From assembly GCA_905221605.1 (NCBI GenBank), contig CAJNDS010002321.1, forward strand, positions 48,501-112,500: DNA of 64,000 bases, in the 5' to 3' direction. Under the pieces are notes generated by a model that searched no databases, was not told the DNA's origin, and worked only from the letters and a program-made list of their open reading frames with translations. This document shows, piece by piece, positions 1-12,326 of the stretch (position 1 is its first letter; the number at the start of each line of letters is the position of its first letter). The stretch is from Symbiodinium natans. Lineage: Eukaryota > Sar > Dinophyceae > Suessiales > Symbiodiniaceae. Both the position numbers and the translations under genes were made by a program.

Positions 1-63
1 ACCCTAAACCCTAAATCCTAAACCCTAAACCCTTAACCCTAAACCCTAAACCCTAAACCCTAA
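1..63. repeat. Telomere-like CCCTAAA array
   Basis: About eight copies of CCCTAAA with small variants open the window. This could be a chromosome end, but the same array recurs all along the window in both orientations, so position alone does not show that. Confidence 0.9.
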
Positions 64-182
64 GCTCGCTTCTTGGTGCAGCCCGAAGCTGGGCCCAGGG
101 CATTGCGGCAGTCCCACTTCCGTAGAGCGCGGCGCAGAGGTCCGTGGAGGTTCCGGGCGAGACCTGCCCAGCTGGAGAGACC

Positions 183-281
183 GTTAGGGTTTAGGGCTTA
201 GGGTTTAGGGTTTCGATTCTCACACGCGCGGTTTAGGGTTTAGGGTTTAGGGTTTAGGGTTTAGGGTTTAGGGTTTAGGGC
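183..281. repeat. Telomere-like TTTAGGG array
   Basis: TTTAGGG copies on the plus strand, interrupted near 211-230. It faces the opposite way to the array at 1-63 and ends about 8 bases before family A element 289-408. Confidence 0.9.
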
Positions 282-288
282 TCAAGGT

Positions 289-408
289 CACTTGGAGGTT
301 CATGGGTACTCATAAGTGGCATGTGTAGGGTTATAAGTAGGATAACCGTGGTTATCACCTCACTTAAGATACATAACCCTACTTGTAAGTACCCATGCAC
401 CTTCAAGC
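289..408. mobile_element. Family A inverted-repeat element (MITE-like)
   Basis: Starts with CTTGGAGGTTCATGGGTAC and ends with the near reverse complement, GTACCCATGCACCTTCAAG. No coding capacity. Best copies of the same family lie at 33664, 34401, 37128 and 48459. Confidence 0.8.
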
Positions 409-1107
409 AGGCAAATGCTTGGCAGGTTTACCAAAGTGTGATCTACAAACGATGCTAATGCTTCGAGGCCGGGCTTGGAATTAGGAGAACGAAGAACTTG
501 GAGCGACAATACATCTCGTTCTTTGTTGTTGAAGGTGCATCATGCTGCATCCGACCGGGCAGCTTTTTTTGTACAGAGGTTGGCAGTAGTGAAATCTAGA
601 CTGCGTGGGCTCTGACGACTTTGGGTCAGCTTCACCCTAAGCCGATCTGGCCATTCCCTCGCATTCTCAACCAAATACAAGCCAGCCTTCAGCACTCTGA
701 GTACAGCCTGCGCAAGAGTAGAGTGAATAGAGTTTGGATCCAGGGTTGAGGGCTTATGCCTTCAGCAGCACGACCGCACGATCGCCATGTACCGGGATTG
801 TGCATGGCGTCGGACGGCATGGTGCATGCCCACACGTCCCACACTTCTAGACTTTGGAAGGTCACTGATATGTCTTTCCAGCTTGCGCGCCTTCTCCCTG
901 TTGGTCTGGATGCGGCAAATGGATCTCAAGTACCTGAGCAAACCACGAGCACATGGCCGATGCACGATTTTAACTGGAGTAGCACCTAACAGATCAAGCA
1001 ACCCCATGCGATCGCCGAAGGCCACCAAGAACCAGATCACAATGAACTGCACAAACCCGTACGGCCATAATCCAGCCAAAGGCACGCTTTGCTGTCCTGC
1101 TCGGCAA

Positions 1108-1650
1108 TTACCTCGCCATGGCCGGGCCTGGACATGTCGGGTGCAGGGGCACGTGATGGCACCACTTGAACACAATCCCGGCTTGATGTCTTAGCCGAAG
1201 ACAGCAACCGAGTGCCGTCCGCTTGTTCCACCAGCCTGCACGCATTGCCAGACACAGAATGCCAACGGGGTTAGGGTTCAGGGCTACTTGCTTCAAGGAG
1301 CCTTTGAAGCCGGCGTAGAGAAACATTGTACGCAGCCAGGTCACCGAACCGAGCAGTTCGGCCTCCAAGTACCTTCGGAGCAGCAAAACCTCCCCGTCAA
1401 GCGCGTGCCGATACGGAAGGTTCATGTATACTTCCTTTTGCCACCGAGTGGCAGAGTCACCGGTGAAAATGGCTTCCGTGATGTTGTCCTGTTGCTGCTG
1501 GGATCTGAACTGAAAGACGCCCGTAGACAACGGAATCAACATGCAACTCGCCGGCATGGCGTGTTCCAAGGCCAGGCAAATGCTATCCGAACCTGACTGT
1601 GGACTCGTGGCGGGTATCGGAAAACAAGGTTTTCCGATGAGCAAACGCAA
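1108..1650 (-). CDS. Unassigned open reading frame
   Basis: A 180-codon frame whose middle part (about residues 45-125) has an ordinary amino-acid mix with amphipathic stretches, while its ends look like read-through. No domain was recognised. It could contain an exon of an unknown gene or be chance. Listed only because it is one of the longest non-repetitive frames in the first 10 kb. Confidence 0.2.
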   Translation of the reverse strand: MRLLIGKPCFPIPATSPQSGSDSICLALEHAMPASCMLIPLSTGVFQFRSQQQQDNITEAIFTGDSATRWQKEVYMNLPYRHALDGEVLLLRRYLEAELLGSVTWLRTMFLYAGFKGSLKQVALNPNPVGILCLAMRAGWWNKRTALGCCLRLRHQAGIVFKWCHHVPLHPTCPGPAMAR

Positions 1651-1712
1651 TATGCTAAGTGTCGAACTGTGACCAGGCCTCAGGCATGATGGACATCGAT
1701 GTGAAATCTTAT

Positions 1713-1802
1713 CACTCGGAGGTTCATTCGGATGCTGAGAAGCAGGGTTAGAAGTAGGGTACTCTTATAACCCTACTGATAAGTGCCCGCGAACCTCCAA
1801 GC
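1713..1802. mobile_element. Family A element
   Basis: Ends are CACTCGGAGGTTCATTCGG and GCGAACCTCCAAGC, both variants of the family A terminus, with GTAGGGTA.../...ACCCTACT inverted inside. About 90 bp, non-coding. Confidence 0.7.
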
Positions 1803-3202
1803 ATGCTGTTGATGGGGCTTTTCGGGCCACAAGCAACGCCTGCACATGTCGAACCGGCGGGAATTTCCTTGTGCTCAGACGAACCCTCCAAGAACCGTGC
1901 GTCAGCAGCACCCGAAGCTGGCAATCTCCGACCTCGAGCACCTGGAGCCCGCAAAGTGTTGAGGAGCCTGTCCTTCTGGCATCCGCTCGAAACTTACTAT
2001 ACTTTCGATGTGCCTGAAGCTGAATTTGACTGCTTTCAAGTACTGCAGGGATGTATTCATGAATGGTGATCTGAACAAGTGCCCGGCTCCGTTGTCAGAC
2101 AAGGGCAGACAATCGGCAGGTACCTGTGTCCATGTGTTCTCCTTCTGATGCGCCTTTGCCCTAGTGCATGTGCGATGCATCGACTGCACAGCAAGTGTAA
2201 GGCCTTCTCGTCACATCCGCAAGAGCCCCTGTCACGCATCTACTTCCATCTGCCTGACTGTACATATACACATGCTTGCTCGGTATGCATGGATGTTAGA
2301 AAGTATACATACATACAGGCGTGCAAACAGATATGTCAATGCAAGTATTTGCTTTATGTGTCTGTCTGTCTGTGTCTCGTAGAGTCTCTGTGAGCACGCG
2401 TGCGCCTGCATGAGTGCATGCAGGCGTGTATGGATGGATTGATGGATGAATGGATGCGTGACATTATGTCTGCACTTGTGTGTGTAAGCCTGCCCGTGCG
2501 CATTTCTGGCATCGCCGTTAACGACCATGCCCCTCTGCACAACATGTACTTACAAGGATGTGAAACAAGCCACGCTGTCACAAGCGTCCATGCCTTTGGC
2601 GAACATGCCCCAAAACACTGGAGTTTTCTGTGTTTTCTGTCTGTGCAACATAGTCTTCAAAACGAACGTCAGTCCTTCACTCCTTTGCCCGACTGCCCAA
2701 CAGTCCCGGAAATTGCAGTGCAAACTGCCGGTTTCAGGACCAATTGTTTTGCGGCCAGTGCCCGCCTAAAGCGCGGGCACGACATATATTCTACAAAATA
2801 ATGTGCACGGGGAGCACATATTTATAGATATTTATATTATACATATATAATATATGTGTGTATATATATGTATTACAAAATATAATGTGCACTTAGCCTG
2901 CTCCGCCAGCCACAAAGGCCTGAAGAATTCGACCCTGCGCCTCTTCACACTTCCAAAAGCTTTGGTGAGGCTGTCCGGGGCAAATTGTGAACAGTCATCC
3001 TCACTGGAAGCCTTAGAGCTGCGGTTTGGGGTTTGGGGTTTGGGGTTTAGGGTTGAAGGAATGGGCATCACAACCCAGCATGGAAGGGTTTAGGGTTTTT
3101 AGTGTCTAAGGTCGCAAGCCCATTTGCCATTTGCTTGAACCCTTATGAGGGTTTACAGCTCGGTTTCCCAAAACTTCCCAAGCATCCCTAAACCCGAAGT
3201 TC

Positions 3203-3277
3203 AAGTGGTACGTCCGAAGGCCCTGGCGCAAGGTAGCCACTTTCGAACCACTGCCTGAAGTCAAGCCAAGAAAGGGC
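3203..3277 (-). CDS. Possible exon of an unidentified gene
   Basis: A 25-codon frame rich in aromatic residues (contains WLDFRQWFESGYLAPG) between a GAG acceptor and a GA donor, a pattern seen often in the ClpB gene of this window. The family was not recognised. It may belong with the exon at 4927-4995 on the same strand, but no joining phase test was decisive. Confidence 0.35.
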
Positions 3278-3821
3278 CTCACTTCCGTAAAGATCGGGCT
3301 TCGGGCTTTTCAAGCTTTTGATTCTAAGGTCTAGAGAGCTTCAGAAAGGCCATGACAGAAACCCTCTGCAATCTAAGAAATCAGTTGATGTGCCCTTGCG
3401 TTCAGATGTTGGACGCTTCTGGCAGTGTCCTACCTGTATGTCCCTTAGGTTGGGCCCTGACCAACTTGCGAGGAACCCGGACATCCAAGCAAAGCATGTT
3501 GGTCGGTTTAGGGTTTAGGGTTTTGGGTTTAGGTGTGTGCAGCCATTCAGGGGCATCCAGCATGCCTTCGGAAAAACCTGCCGAAGATCGTCCAGACCAC
3601 CAACATGGTCCTTTGCAACGATGCGCCAGCGGCCCAAACTCACAAGAAGTCTGGATATCCCTTGCATCAATGGCTTGCTCTGAGAACTGGTCGCGATGGC
3701 CATGAGTGATGACCACCTGGCGCAAGGCTTGCGTCGCAACACGGGCGTCGGCGCACTAGCACAACAGAACCACCAACAGCGTACCCTGGAACAACGCAGT
3801 GAGCAATCACGCGCACACGCA

Positions 3822-3929
3822 ACACAGACACAGACACAGACACAGACGCAGACGCAGACGCAGACGCAGACACAGACACAGACAGAGACAGAGACAGACA
3901 CAGACACACACACACACACACACACACAC
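3822..3929. repeat. CAGACA/CA microsatellite
   Basis: Runs of ACACAG, ACGCAG and CA units. ORFs here read as Thr/Gln or Val/Cys repeats and are not genes. Confidence 0.95.
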
Positions 3930-4817
3930 TCACTGTTTCTTCGTCTCCTTCTTCTTCTGCTGATGGGGAGCCCTAAGACTCCCACGTGCAGGGCGCGCCC
4001 GAGTCACGCTGCTGGTCCGTAGACTGCATGTGTACGAAATTCCCCAAATGATGCAATCGAACACAACCCATGAAGCCCCACATCACTTAGCTTCCGCGAC
4101 TCTCTCTGTTTCTCTCCCTCTCCCTCTCCTCCTCCCTTCTCTTTCCCTCCCTTGCGGGGCCGCCTCATGAAACACCTTAAGACGTGGAGCAGAGGCGCTG
4201 TCTTTTTTTCTTCGCGGGGCGGCTTCTCTGCTGCTGTTGTGACCTCTACGGCTCTATGCCGGGGTGGCTCCATACCCTTCAGCACTCTCACTGCCCTGTG
4301 TGGTCTCCTGACCCTTGAGTGGCGTTTCAGCTGCCTCCTGGTGGGCGGAGGGCTAGAATCTCAAGAGGCCAGAGGTGGGGTTCGGGTTTGGGGTTTGGGG
4401 GCCTTGACAAGAAGAGTCAAAAAATGCAAGCTCCGAGCTCCCAGCCCGCGGCCCGCCTCCCCCGAGCTTACTTCTTGGATATCAAGTCTATGCTGCTCAA
4501 GTCACTTCTCTCCAACGGCCAGAAGATGAAACAACAAACCGAAGAAAAGTGGCATACTCCAGTAAAAACTGTTGGCTGACCCTAATTCAAAGGACCCAAA
4601 GAACGCACTTGTTCACCCTGAACCTTGTTCAGCCCAGGGCGGCTTCACCTCGCACCGTAGACATTATCAACAAGCCCAAACATTTGGAAACCCTAAGCCT
4701 ACCTAGAACCCAAAAGCCGACCTGCTTTTGTAAGTGTCGTAAGAACCCTGTAGTAGGGGCTGTACTAGAATACCCCGCAAAAAAGGCCAGCTCTGGGGTT
4801 CTTAAGGGAACATGAAA

Positions 4818-4903
4818 GCCTAAACCCTAAACCCTAAACCCTAAACCCCAAACCCTAAACCCTAAACCCTAAACCCTAAACCCTAAACCCTAAACCCTAA
4901 ACT
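4818..4903. repeat. Telomere-like CCCTAAA array
   Basis: About twelve copies of CCCTAAA with one CCCCAAA variant, starting 24 bases from the proposed exon at 4927-4995. Confidence 0.95.
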
Positions 4904-4926
4904 CAAACACCCCAAGGGGAAAGGTC

Positions 4927-4995
4927 CTCCACATCGTCGTCGTCATCAATGGGCTCGAACCACACGGTCTTGCCGGCGACTCGCAGTTCCAAAGC
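4927..4995 (-). CDS. Possible exon of an unidentified gene
   Basis: Twenty-three codons between CCCCCAG and a GAG/GACC donor. The frame reads ALELRVAGKTVWFEP followed by a run of aspartates, which looks like real coding sequence rather than repeat. The introns on both sides begin or end in TTTAGGG repeats and a long G run. Family not recognised. Confidence 0.45.
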
Positions 4996-5022
4996 CTGGG
5001 GGAAAGCACACCGATCTTGGGG

Positions 5023-5047
5023 TGGGGGGGGGGGGGGGGGGGGGGGG
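5023..5047. repeat. Poly-G run
   Basis: Uninterrupted G tract of about 25 bases running into TTTGGGGG and TTTAGGG copies. Similar C or G runs occur at 6267, 9556, 44051, 59190 and 62511. Their exact length is prone to sequencing error. Confidence 0.8.
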
Positions 5048-5739
5048 TTTGGGGGTTTAGGGTTTAGGGTTTTGGGTCTTTGTGCCATTTGGGGTTTAGG
5101 GTTTGGGGTTTTGGGGGTTGTCGCCACAGTTTTTTGGGGTTAGGGTTGGGGGTTCACTTGGGCTTTTGCCACGCTGGAGAGATGCAATACCCTACTCGGC
5201 CCTACTCATGTGAGGTCACCGTGCAGTCGGGGGGCTTAGGTTTCTTTTTTCGGTTTTTGAGCAGACCGGCCACACAAGGTGGGACCACCATAGCTGGATG
5301 AACCACTCCGCATGTTTAGGGCTTTGTCGAACTCCCCCACCCCCTCTGGCCCAAAGAATCCTCTGCACATTGGTCAAGGGCATCGGGCATCTTAAAGTTT
5401 ACTAGGTCTGCGGGGTGGGGGGGGGTTTAGGGTTCAGGGTTTAGGGGTTGCAGAAAGTGGCAGCTTCTTGCCACCGACCTGCGATGCACCCCAGGGCTCG
5501 CAAAATTTGACCTAGATGCAGAATGGGGGCAGGGCAACCTGCTTCCCATGAGCCCATGCCACCAAGTGGCGTAGCTGGCCACAACGCCACAGGCCCAAAG
5601 GTGTATGTTCAGGGACATCAGGGTGTAGAAGAGATTGACGGCCACAGGGCTGTTTGTAGAACGATTGCCTTGTCAGAAAGCCAGTCAGAGTTGTGTGCAT
5701 GTCCGAGCAAAACCCGGCAGAGCAATACTCCCCGTATTG

Positions 5740-5853
5740 GGTTTAGGGTTTAGGGTTTAGGGTTTAGGGTTTAGGGTTTAGGGTTTAGGGTTTAGGGTTT
5801 AGGGTTTAGGGTTTAGGGTTTAGGGTTTAGGGTTTAGGGTTTAGGGTTTAGGG
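5740..5853. repeat. Telomere-like TTTAGGG array
   Basis: Sixteen or so perfect TTTAGGG copies on the plus strand, one of the longest homogeneous arrays here. Confidence 0.97.
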
Positions 5854-8800
5854 CCCGCCCCCAGGCCCCAGAAGCCAAGACGCCTAGAACGATCTCAGAC
5901 CAAAGCATACGCCAAAGGTCGGCAAAAGTCCCGGTGGAGTCCTGAAGGCGAAGCTTCTTTTTTTGTGCAACCGTGCAATCCTTTAGGGTTTAGGGATTTT
6001 GGTCCTCGAGAACAAACCACGCAATCTCCAAGAAGCACTGAAAGAGGAGCATCAGCGCGAAGAACCTGCTTGGAACCGTTTGGGTAATTAGATATAGTCT
6101 TGCCTACTAATAGATTACAGTGCTATTTTCTTTATGCCAGTATTAGAAATGATGCAATCATCTTATTCTAGGAAGTGTCCCCAACCTACTCGACGATGAC
6201 ACCGCCCCATCTGCGTCGCCCTACTGTATCTATATATACGACATCTGCGTCTCCCCAAGTAGCTCCCCCCCCCCCCCCCCCAACACTTGTGTCGGAATTT
6301 TTGCCCACCCGCAAAGCTGGGCGAATCACTCAGCTGGGACTCTTTTACGGGTGAGGGTCCTTAAACCCTAAACTCATAAACCCTAAACCCGCTGGGTGTT
6401 CAGTCCTTTGAGGGCTCGTGGTTTGCGACTTATCGGCCTTTTAACTGTCGCTTCAAAGGCTGCGCAGTTACAGGCGCGTCGATAGATTCCTGCTTTTGCA
6501 TGATAATAGGAAGACACAGGCGAGACTTTGAGAGAACATACCTCCCCCGCTTGAAACGTTCATCTCCTGCATCTCCCCGGATAGTCTTCCAACTCGTGTA
6601 TGGACGCGCGCACTGTAACTGCGGAGACGTGTATCAATATCATGCCGACACAATTAACAGACCATGCGCTGGTGCGTGACTTCTCCGAAGATCCGAGTGA
6701 GTCATTTCCAAGCCTCATCCCCATACAGGATAGATGCATATTCTAATCGATTGGCTGGAGAACCGTCGTCATTCATGCAGTCGCTTTCCCTGAGTCCGCT
6801 CCAAGGTCTTTGTCTCCAGTGCGCTATGGGTACGTAGGGATGACGGCCTATCCGAATCCCTTACCCTGCCCTGACATTACCAGGTACATCCAGGAGACGT
6901 GACTGGATGCCGTATCTCGAAGAAGGCACCTCGTCCATATGGTGCTCACGCAGCGTGTGGTGTGACTATCAGCAGCTCGCTGCGTCGATGCGAGGACATG
7001 GCAGTAGACATCTTCAACAACGATCCAAGGACTGGTGACTTGTGACACCAAACCCTAAACCCTAAACCCTAAACCCTAAACCCTGCACCCTACACCCTAA
7101 ACCCTAAACCCTAAACCCTAAACCCTAAACCCTAAACCCTAAACCCTAAACCCTAAACCATCCAGAATCTACTGATGTCTGGGTCCGCGGCCCACGCATC
7201 CCGACACGCCAGACAGGAGCATGCAGCATGCCAGTCCGAGCAGGGTCAGCGTGCTGTTACCTTAGCCGGCAAAACCGAAAGAAACGGGAAGGCGGGGAAT
7301 TATTCCAAAGCATGCAAGGCTTCGCGTGGATTCAAGACTGTAGTGGCACTTATGAGGACGTCCCTTTTGCTTGCAGCGGGCCTGAAAGCAACCAGGCAGA
7401 TGGCTACAGGATGCTGCGAGAGGGTGGCCCTAAATTCTCGAGCAACCATAAAATCTAAGGATCCGCAAATTGAAACTGTGCGACTGAGACTCTCTTCTCT
7501 TGCAAGTTGTAGCCCTCAACGGACCCGCCATTGGCTCGGTAGACCTGCAAGGATGGCCCGACACCAGGTCTGCTATGCCTCAAAGTCTCATACCACTAGC
7601 AAGCTAGGCCCAGCCAAAACGCAAGTGATGTGAGTGTCAGGGCATTCTTAAGACTGGCTCTCCGAGCAATGAACCAATCCGCAGACCCACCTACCTGCGT
7701 TCAGAACTTGATTTTTTGTCAGGGGTTGAACTCTGTCAGACCGAGAGCAGGCACCTGCTCGACAAGCTGGCATGCCCCAGCCGCAGCGAACACAATGCCA
7801 AAGGTAACGGTCGCCCAACCTTCGGCAGTTCGCACATGCCGTGTGCAAATTCAATCTGACATGTTCCTGGCCGTCTTAGCTCTGACCTGTCAATTCCGGG
7901 TTTAAGGTAAAGGACGTGCAGAGACAGAAGTCCAATTACTCCGAGAGGCGTAGAGGCAGCATGCAGCAGGTTTTCTGGCCGTCCGCGAAGTCGGCAGCAT
8001 CGATACGAGTAGAGTACTTCGTCATCACCTGTGGTCGTATCTCGAAATTCCCAATCAGCCTGCAATGCATTGCAAGCGCGCAGAAGCTGAACCCACAAGC
8101 CTAAAGCAGCCTCAGCATCCCTTGACACTCAACACGAAAACCAGCCCCAAATACTCGTCTCTAAAACCCCGAAAACCCCAAACCCCCAACCCGAAAGCCC
8201 GACAGCCTCGCAGATGAACGTGGAACCGGATGGTCCGGCAAGGCCTGACCTGAGTCGGAGGAGTGTGACAAAATGTGCGAAGGGTAGTCGCAGGTTTGTT
8301 ACTTACAAGGCTTCATGTTTAAGATCTGGGGCAGCCTTGGCGGGTGTAGGATGTGGGGATTTCTCCTACTCGAGGTGGGTGTCTGCTTTTTTCTTGTGTT
8401 AACTGTTACAGCTTTGTAGGGTCATAAGGTCGCTTGCAGCCATCTATTGGACGAGCAATGCTTTAACATGTGCTCTTCTGACTGTTGGGCATGCCGGTGT
8501 TTGCGGGGATTTTGCCTCACTGGGTTGTGCCTCTTCCTCATCCAAGTCACTCGAAAGCGATCGAAAGACGCGCTGTGCGTATAGGCTCGAGCCCAACGCC
8601 AGCAACATCGTTCTGCTTGGATCAGGCATGGTTCACAGCTTGAACTGCTCGGCTCCTTACAAGAGTTAATAAAGATAATAAAGTGCACATGCATCACAGC
8701 TGGGTGCACCTGTGTGATTTCGGCAGACTCGTCTGCAAGCACCTCGGGTATCAAGCGGACAACAGCCCACACACAAAGAATACGCATACGCGCAGAGAAA

Positions 8801-9500
8801 CACACACACACACACACACATACGCAAACGTGTACGCGCACACACAGACCATGGGCTCGCCGAACGTAGGCAGCAGCATCTGAGCTTCCTGCTCGTTGAA
8901 CCAAGGGCCACCTGCGGTTTGTGCGCAGATCGCGATTTCCTCTTCTTACGGAGTCTGCTTTCAAAACACTCGTCACTCCAGTTCATGATTGAACAAACCT
9001 CAAGCAGTGTCCGCCACTCATCTGTCATATGTGTGTGCCACAGTAAGGTGATCACCAGCTGGAGTTCCCATCGGAGGTGTCGATGAGTAGACGCTCACGG
9101 CCCTCGCCGACGAGATACGTGTTCGTACCTGCATCCAGTAGGGTTTAGGAACTTGGCATTGGAGCTTCAAGGGTTCCGAATCTTATGCTTGAGCAAAGCA
9201 GACGAGGCACACCCAGCGTTTACATTCTTACAACTCTTACTGTATTAGAGCCCAAAATTGAAGTCCAAAAGCCTAACACACATTACCATCTTGCGTCAAG
9301 TATCCCAAGCTGTTGGTAACTACCACCCTGTCACAGCTAGGATTTGGGGATGGGTGTTCCAAAGATCCACGTCGCCGGCCGGGCGGTCTTAAGACGGGCT
9401 GCGCGACTTAGTTACTGTCGCTACAGGGTGGAAGGAGCATCTCCTGCTAGCCCTAGTGTAGCCCGTTCGAACAGAGATCTCCCCAAACTCAACATACACA
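5854..9500. other. Gene-poor stretch
   Basis: Holds the array at 7050-7159, a CA microsatellite at 8803-8822 and several unassigned minus-strand frames. Two look slightly protein-like: around 7920-8110, and around 8700-8760, where VLADESAEITQVHPA follows a CCGAG acceptor. I could not join or identify them. Confidence 0.4.
7050..7159. repeat. Telomere-like CCCTAAA array
   Basis: About fifteen CCCTAAA copies with CCCTGCA and CCCTACA variants near 7081-7095. Confidence 0.95.
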
Positions 9501-9621
9501 GGTTGGGATGTTCCACCTCATACTAACAGTCCTTATAATGGGAGGCTTATAGTACCCCCCCCCCCCCCCCCAATTATCGTCCCTATTAAGGACTGCAAGC
9601 ATAAGGGGGAACGTCCCAACC
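9501..9621. mobile_element. Family B inverted-repeat element
   Basis: Ends GGTTGGGATGTTCCACCTCA and GGGGGAACGTCCCAACC are inverted copies, with a second inverted pair ACTAACAGTCCTTAT / TAAGGACTGCAAG inside. A poly-C run sits in the centre. Non-coding, about 120 bp; other copies at 12735, 28748 and, broken, 51221. Confidence 0.85.
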
Positions 9622-9779
9622 TTTAGCCCTAAACCCTAAACCCTAACCCTAAACCCCAAACAACTCTTAATTCATTAGAGTCCAAAAGCCTAACCCACAA
9701 TGCCAACATAAGCAAGTCGAGCCTTGAAGCGTAAGCTGGCCCGGATTCTGTCCCAGGATGCGTATCACCTGTCGCTCTA

Positions 9780-10175
9780 GGCTTAGGGTTTAGGGTTTGG
9801 GTTTTGGGGTTTGGGGTTTGGGGTTTGGGGTTTGGGTTTTGGGTTTGGGGTTTGGGGTTTTGGGGTTTTGGGTTTAGGCTTTCAATGAGCGGTTCAAGGG
9901 TTCAAGGGCTTGGGGGTTTAAGGGTTTTGTAGCTCTTCTTTAGGTTCAAGGGTTTGGGGATCTAAGGGTCTATAGCTCTGTATTACTTAAGGGGATTTAG
10001 GTTAAGGGTGCAAGGGCTTTGGGGTTTAAGGGTCTAGGGTTTAGGGAATTTAGGTTCAAGGGTTCAAGGGCTTGGGGGTTTGAGGGTTTGTAGCTCTTCT
10101 TTAGCTAAGGGGATTCGCTTTTAAGGGTTCAAAAGGGTGGGGGGGTTGAAGGGTCTATAGCTCTTTTTTTCTTAA
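9780..10175. repeat. Degenerate tandem repeat built from GGGTTT and GGTTCAAGGG units
   Basis: Begins as TTTGGGG/TTTAGGG variants and passes into irregular repeats of a longer unit that includes TTCAAGGGCTTGGGGGTTTA and TAGCTCTTCTTTAG, seen about three times. Non-coding. Confidence 0.75.
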
Positions 10176-10435
10176 GGGGATTTAGGACACAGTGTACAGG
10201 ATGACTGTTGTTGGTCTAGGGGGCAAATCCACCGCCTCTACGTGGTCACGCCATGTGACCCAACGTGGCCGATTTTATTTTGGGTTTAGGGTTTAGGGTA
10301 GATTCCGACAAAGTCCCCGTCATGGAAGTTGTTCGCAACTTTCGTGAGCAAACCCTCTAGAAAAAAAAGACCCCCCCCAATAACAAGTGAATGTCAGCAT
10401 TTTAGAGGACGCCGCCATCAACAGCTTGCTTGGAC

Positions 10436-10475
10436 GGTTTAGGGTTTAGGGTTTAGGGTTTAGGGTTTAGGGTTT
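10436..10475. repeat. Telomere-like TTTAGGG array
   Basis: Five to six perfect copies. Other small arrays not listed separately lie at 11814-11848, 12044-12090, 12199-12234, 28193-28233, 32587-32616, 38834-38873, 44560-44590 and 56930-56970. Confidence 0.9.
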
Positions 10476-10919
10476 CAAGATGAATTTATCGGCCTTTGGC
10501 GAAACGCGCTCCACTTCCTGGGCTTCCAGGGTTTGGGTTCGTGGGCGACGCACCCTAGACTAGGCGACCTGCTGCACGCAGCAGATGGCCTAATCCCCTC
10601 GCCCCCAAATTTTTAGGCCCCCTCATATTCAGTACTGCCATTATAGTTAGATTAGGGTATAGGGGGGGGGGGGGGGGTATTTAAGATTAGGGGGTTGGGG
10701 TGGGCTTAATATTAGGGGGAAAGGGGATTATATCGATTGCAGAACCGAAGCCCCACCTTCTTGCTCCTACCGGCTTCTGGTTACACCTGCTTTCAGACCA
10801 GCACCTCTCCTCGCACCGCACTTGAAGTTGGCGGCAAGGGAAAGGACCTACTAATTAAGGGGTAAGTACTACTAAACTGTAGGCAATTGGGGTTGCAGGT
10901 CTAGTGCTAATTACGGGGG

Positions 10920-11102
10920 TCACTTCAGTTCTTCGATGCTTAGTGCGAAGCTGCGCTGGGATAAATGTGGGCGCACTGAGGCTGCCACAGGAAGGATTGG
11001 CACATCCTCTGGTTGCCCAAGAACCTCAGCTTGCAAGGCTTTGTCCTGTACACAAACTTTTGTTGCCACCCGCATCGCATACGCCGAAGCCCGAAAGCGC
11101 AT
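10920..11102 (-). CDS. Possible C-terminal exon of an unidentified gene
   Basis: A 60-codon frame ending in a stop. It has a balanced composition and motifs such as LQAEVLGQPEDVPILPVAAS, unlike the repeat-derived frames around it. Plus-strand frames overlap it, so strand is a judgement. No family recognised. Confidence 0.3.
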   Translation of the reverse strand: MRFRASAYAMRVATKVCVQDKALQAEVLGQPEDVPILPVAASVRPHLSQRSFALSIEELK

Positions 11103-11415
11103 GAAACGGATATCAGAACACTGAAGGCTGGATGACGCGGATGCCTCAACTACGCTTGCCCACGGAGCCTCTCAGACGTCTGCAGTGCACCCGTTCTGAG
11201 AAGACGACCGAATCCAGCATCCAGATTGTGCTGGACATAAGCCTCAGAATCTCACAGAAAAGTGCTCTGCCCCCCTCACGTTAGCAGGCTTGATGCAAAC
11301 TAACCTTTCTGGGCCCAGAGCGGTGCCTGACCCATGGCTATACTCAGCTTGGAAGAGATTCGAGCAGCCACGTGATCGCTAAACACCGACGCCGAAGTGA
11401 AATACTCTCCCACGA

Positions 11416-11739
11416 TTGACGCTGTGTAGATTCACCGATGCTATTAGACTACAAGAGCCCATGGAAGTGAACAAACATCAGGACAACAACCTTCAGCCAA
11501 GACGCCACGCAAGTCCAGCATGCCGATGGAAGATGCGGCTAGGGTCAATGAAATATGTGCCTAGACCACCAGACTACCCAACTCCAAAAAGTGGTGCATA
11601 CAACGGCGTGCTAGCTGCAAGTATGGATGCCCGGGTAGCAGGGAGTCTCCATGGATACACCTTTTTCCGCCGAGCGCCGGAGCTGGAAAGTAAAGTCTCC
11701 GAGGAGGTTGGCAATTTGCGCCGCCAGATCCTATCATGA
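11416..11739 (+). CDS. Unassigned open reading frame
   Basis: A 107-codon frame on the plus strand, non-repetitive, ending in a charged segment (APELESKVSEEVGNLRRQ) that could be helical. No domain recognised and no splice evidence. It would be the only plus-strand gene in the window, which lowers my confidence. Confidence 0.2.
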   Translation: MTLCRFTDAIRLQEPMEVNKHQDNNLQPRRHASPACRWKMRLGSMKYVPRPPDYPTPKSGAYNGVLAASMDARVAGSLHGYTFFRRAPELESKVSEEVGNLRRQILS

Positions 11740-12235
11740 GAAAGGGGGCTTCGGAGGAGTAACAAGAGGCTGGGCAGTCGGCGGCTTCCTGGGCTTGTGA
11801 AGGTCTCTTTGCAACCTAAACCCTAAACCCTAAACCCTAAACCCTAAAGGTTGGCGGAGATTTTAGACTTAGCCCTGCCTCGCTGCTTGGTGCACCTGTC
11901 AACCTAGAGATACCTGGGGCCTGCACTGGATTTCAGGGCTAGGGCTTCCAAAGCCCTAAAACCTTCAGAAGGCTGGCCCTGTAACATTTTGAGAAATGTA
12001 TTCCTGAATAAGACCCTCTTAAACCCAGGAAGCGAAAATACCCCAAACCCTAAACCCTAAACCCTAAACCCCAAACCCCAAACCCTAAAACCTTCATAAG
12101 GGTTGAGACCACACCGCGGCCTGCATGGGATGATGTTGAGCACTGCGATCGCAAGCTCCGAAGGCCGCATTCACCGAGATCAAGTCCTTAAAATCGTGTT
12201 TAGGGTTTAGGGTTTAGGGTTTAGGGTTTAGGGAC

Positions 12236-12326
12236 TACTTGGAGGTTCATGGTACTTATTTACCAACTATAACTGTACTTATAACTGTACTTAGATAAGT
12301 ACAGTTAGCATTGGTACCTCCAAGTG
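12236..12326. mobile_element. Family A element
   Basis: TACTTGGAGGTTCATGGTAC at the left and GGTACCTCCAAGT at the right, with inverted AACTGTACTTA / TAAGTACAGTT inside. Non-coding. Confidence 0.8.

Larger units (their letters stand above)
409..3200. other. Gene-poor stretch
   Basis: Apart from the element at 1713-1802 and the weak ORF at 1108-1650, this stretch holds short unassigned ORFs, an AT-rich patch at 2780-2890 and small TTTAGGG traces near 3026-3054. I recognise no protein family or RNA gene. Confidence 0.5.

Noticed and set aside
1-63. Chromosome end (true telomere) at the left edge
   Set aside because: The array is only about 60 bases and similar arrays occur throughout in both orientations, so there is no evidence for a chromosome terminus.
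3822-3929. CRISPR or satellite-type array
   Set aside because: Units are 2-6 bases without spacers; this is a microsatellite. No repeat-spacer structure exists anywhere in the window.
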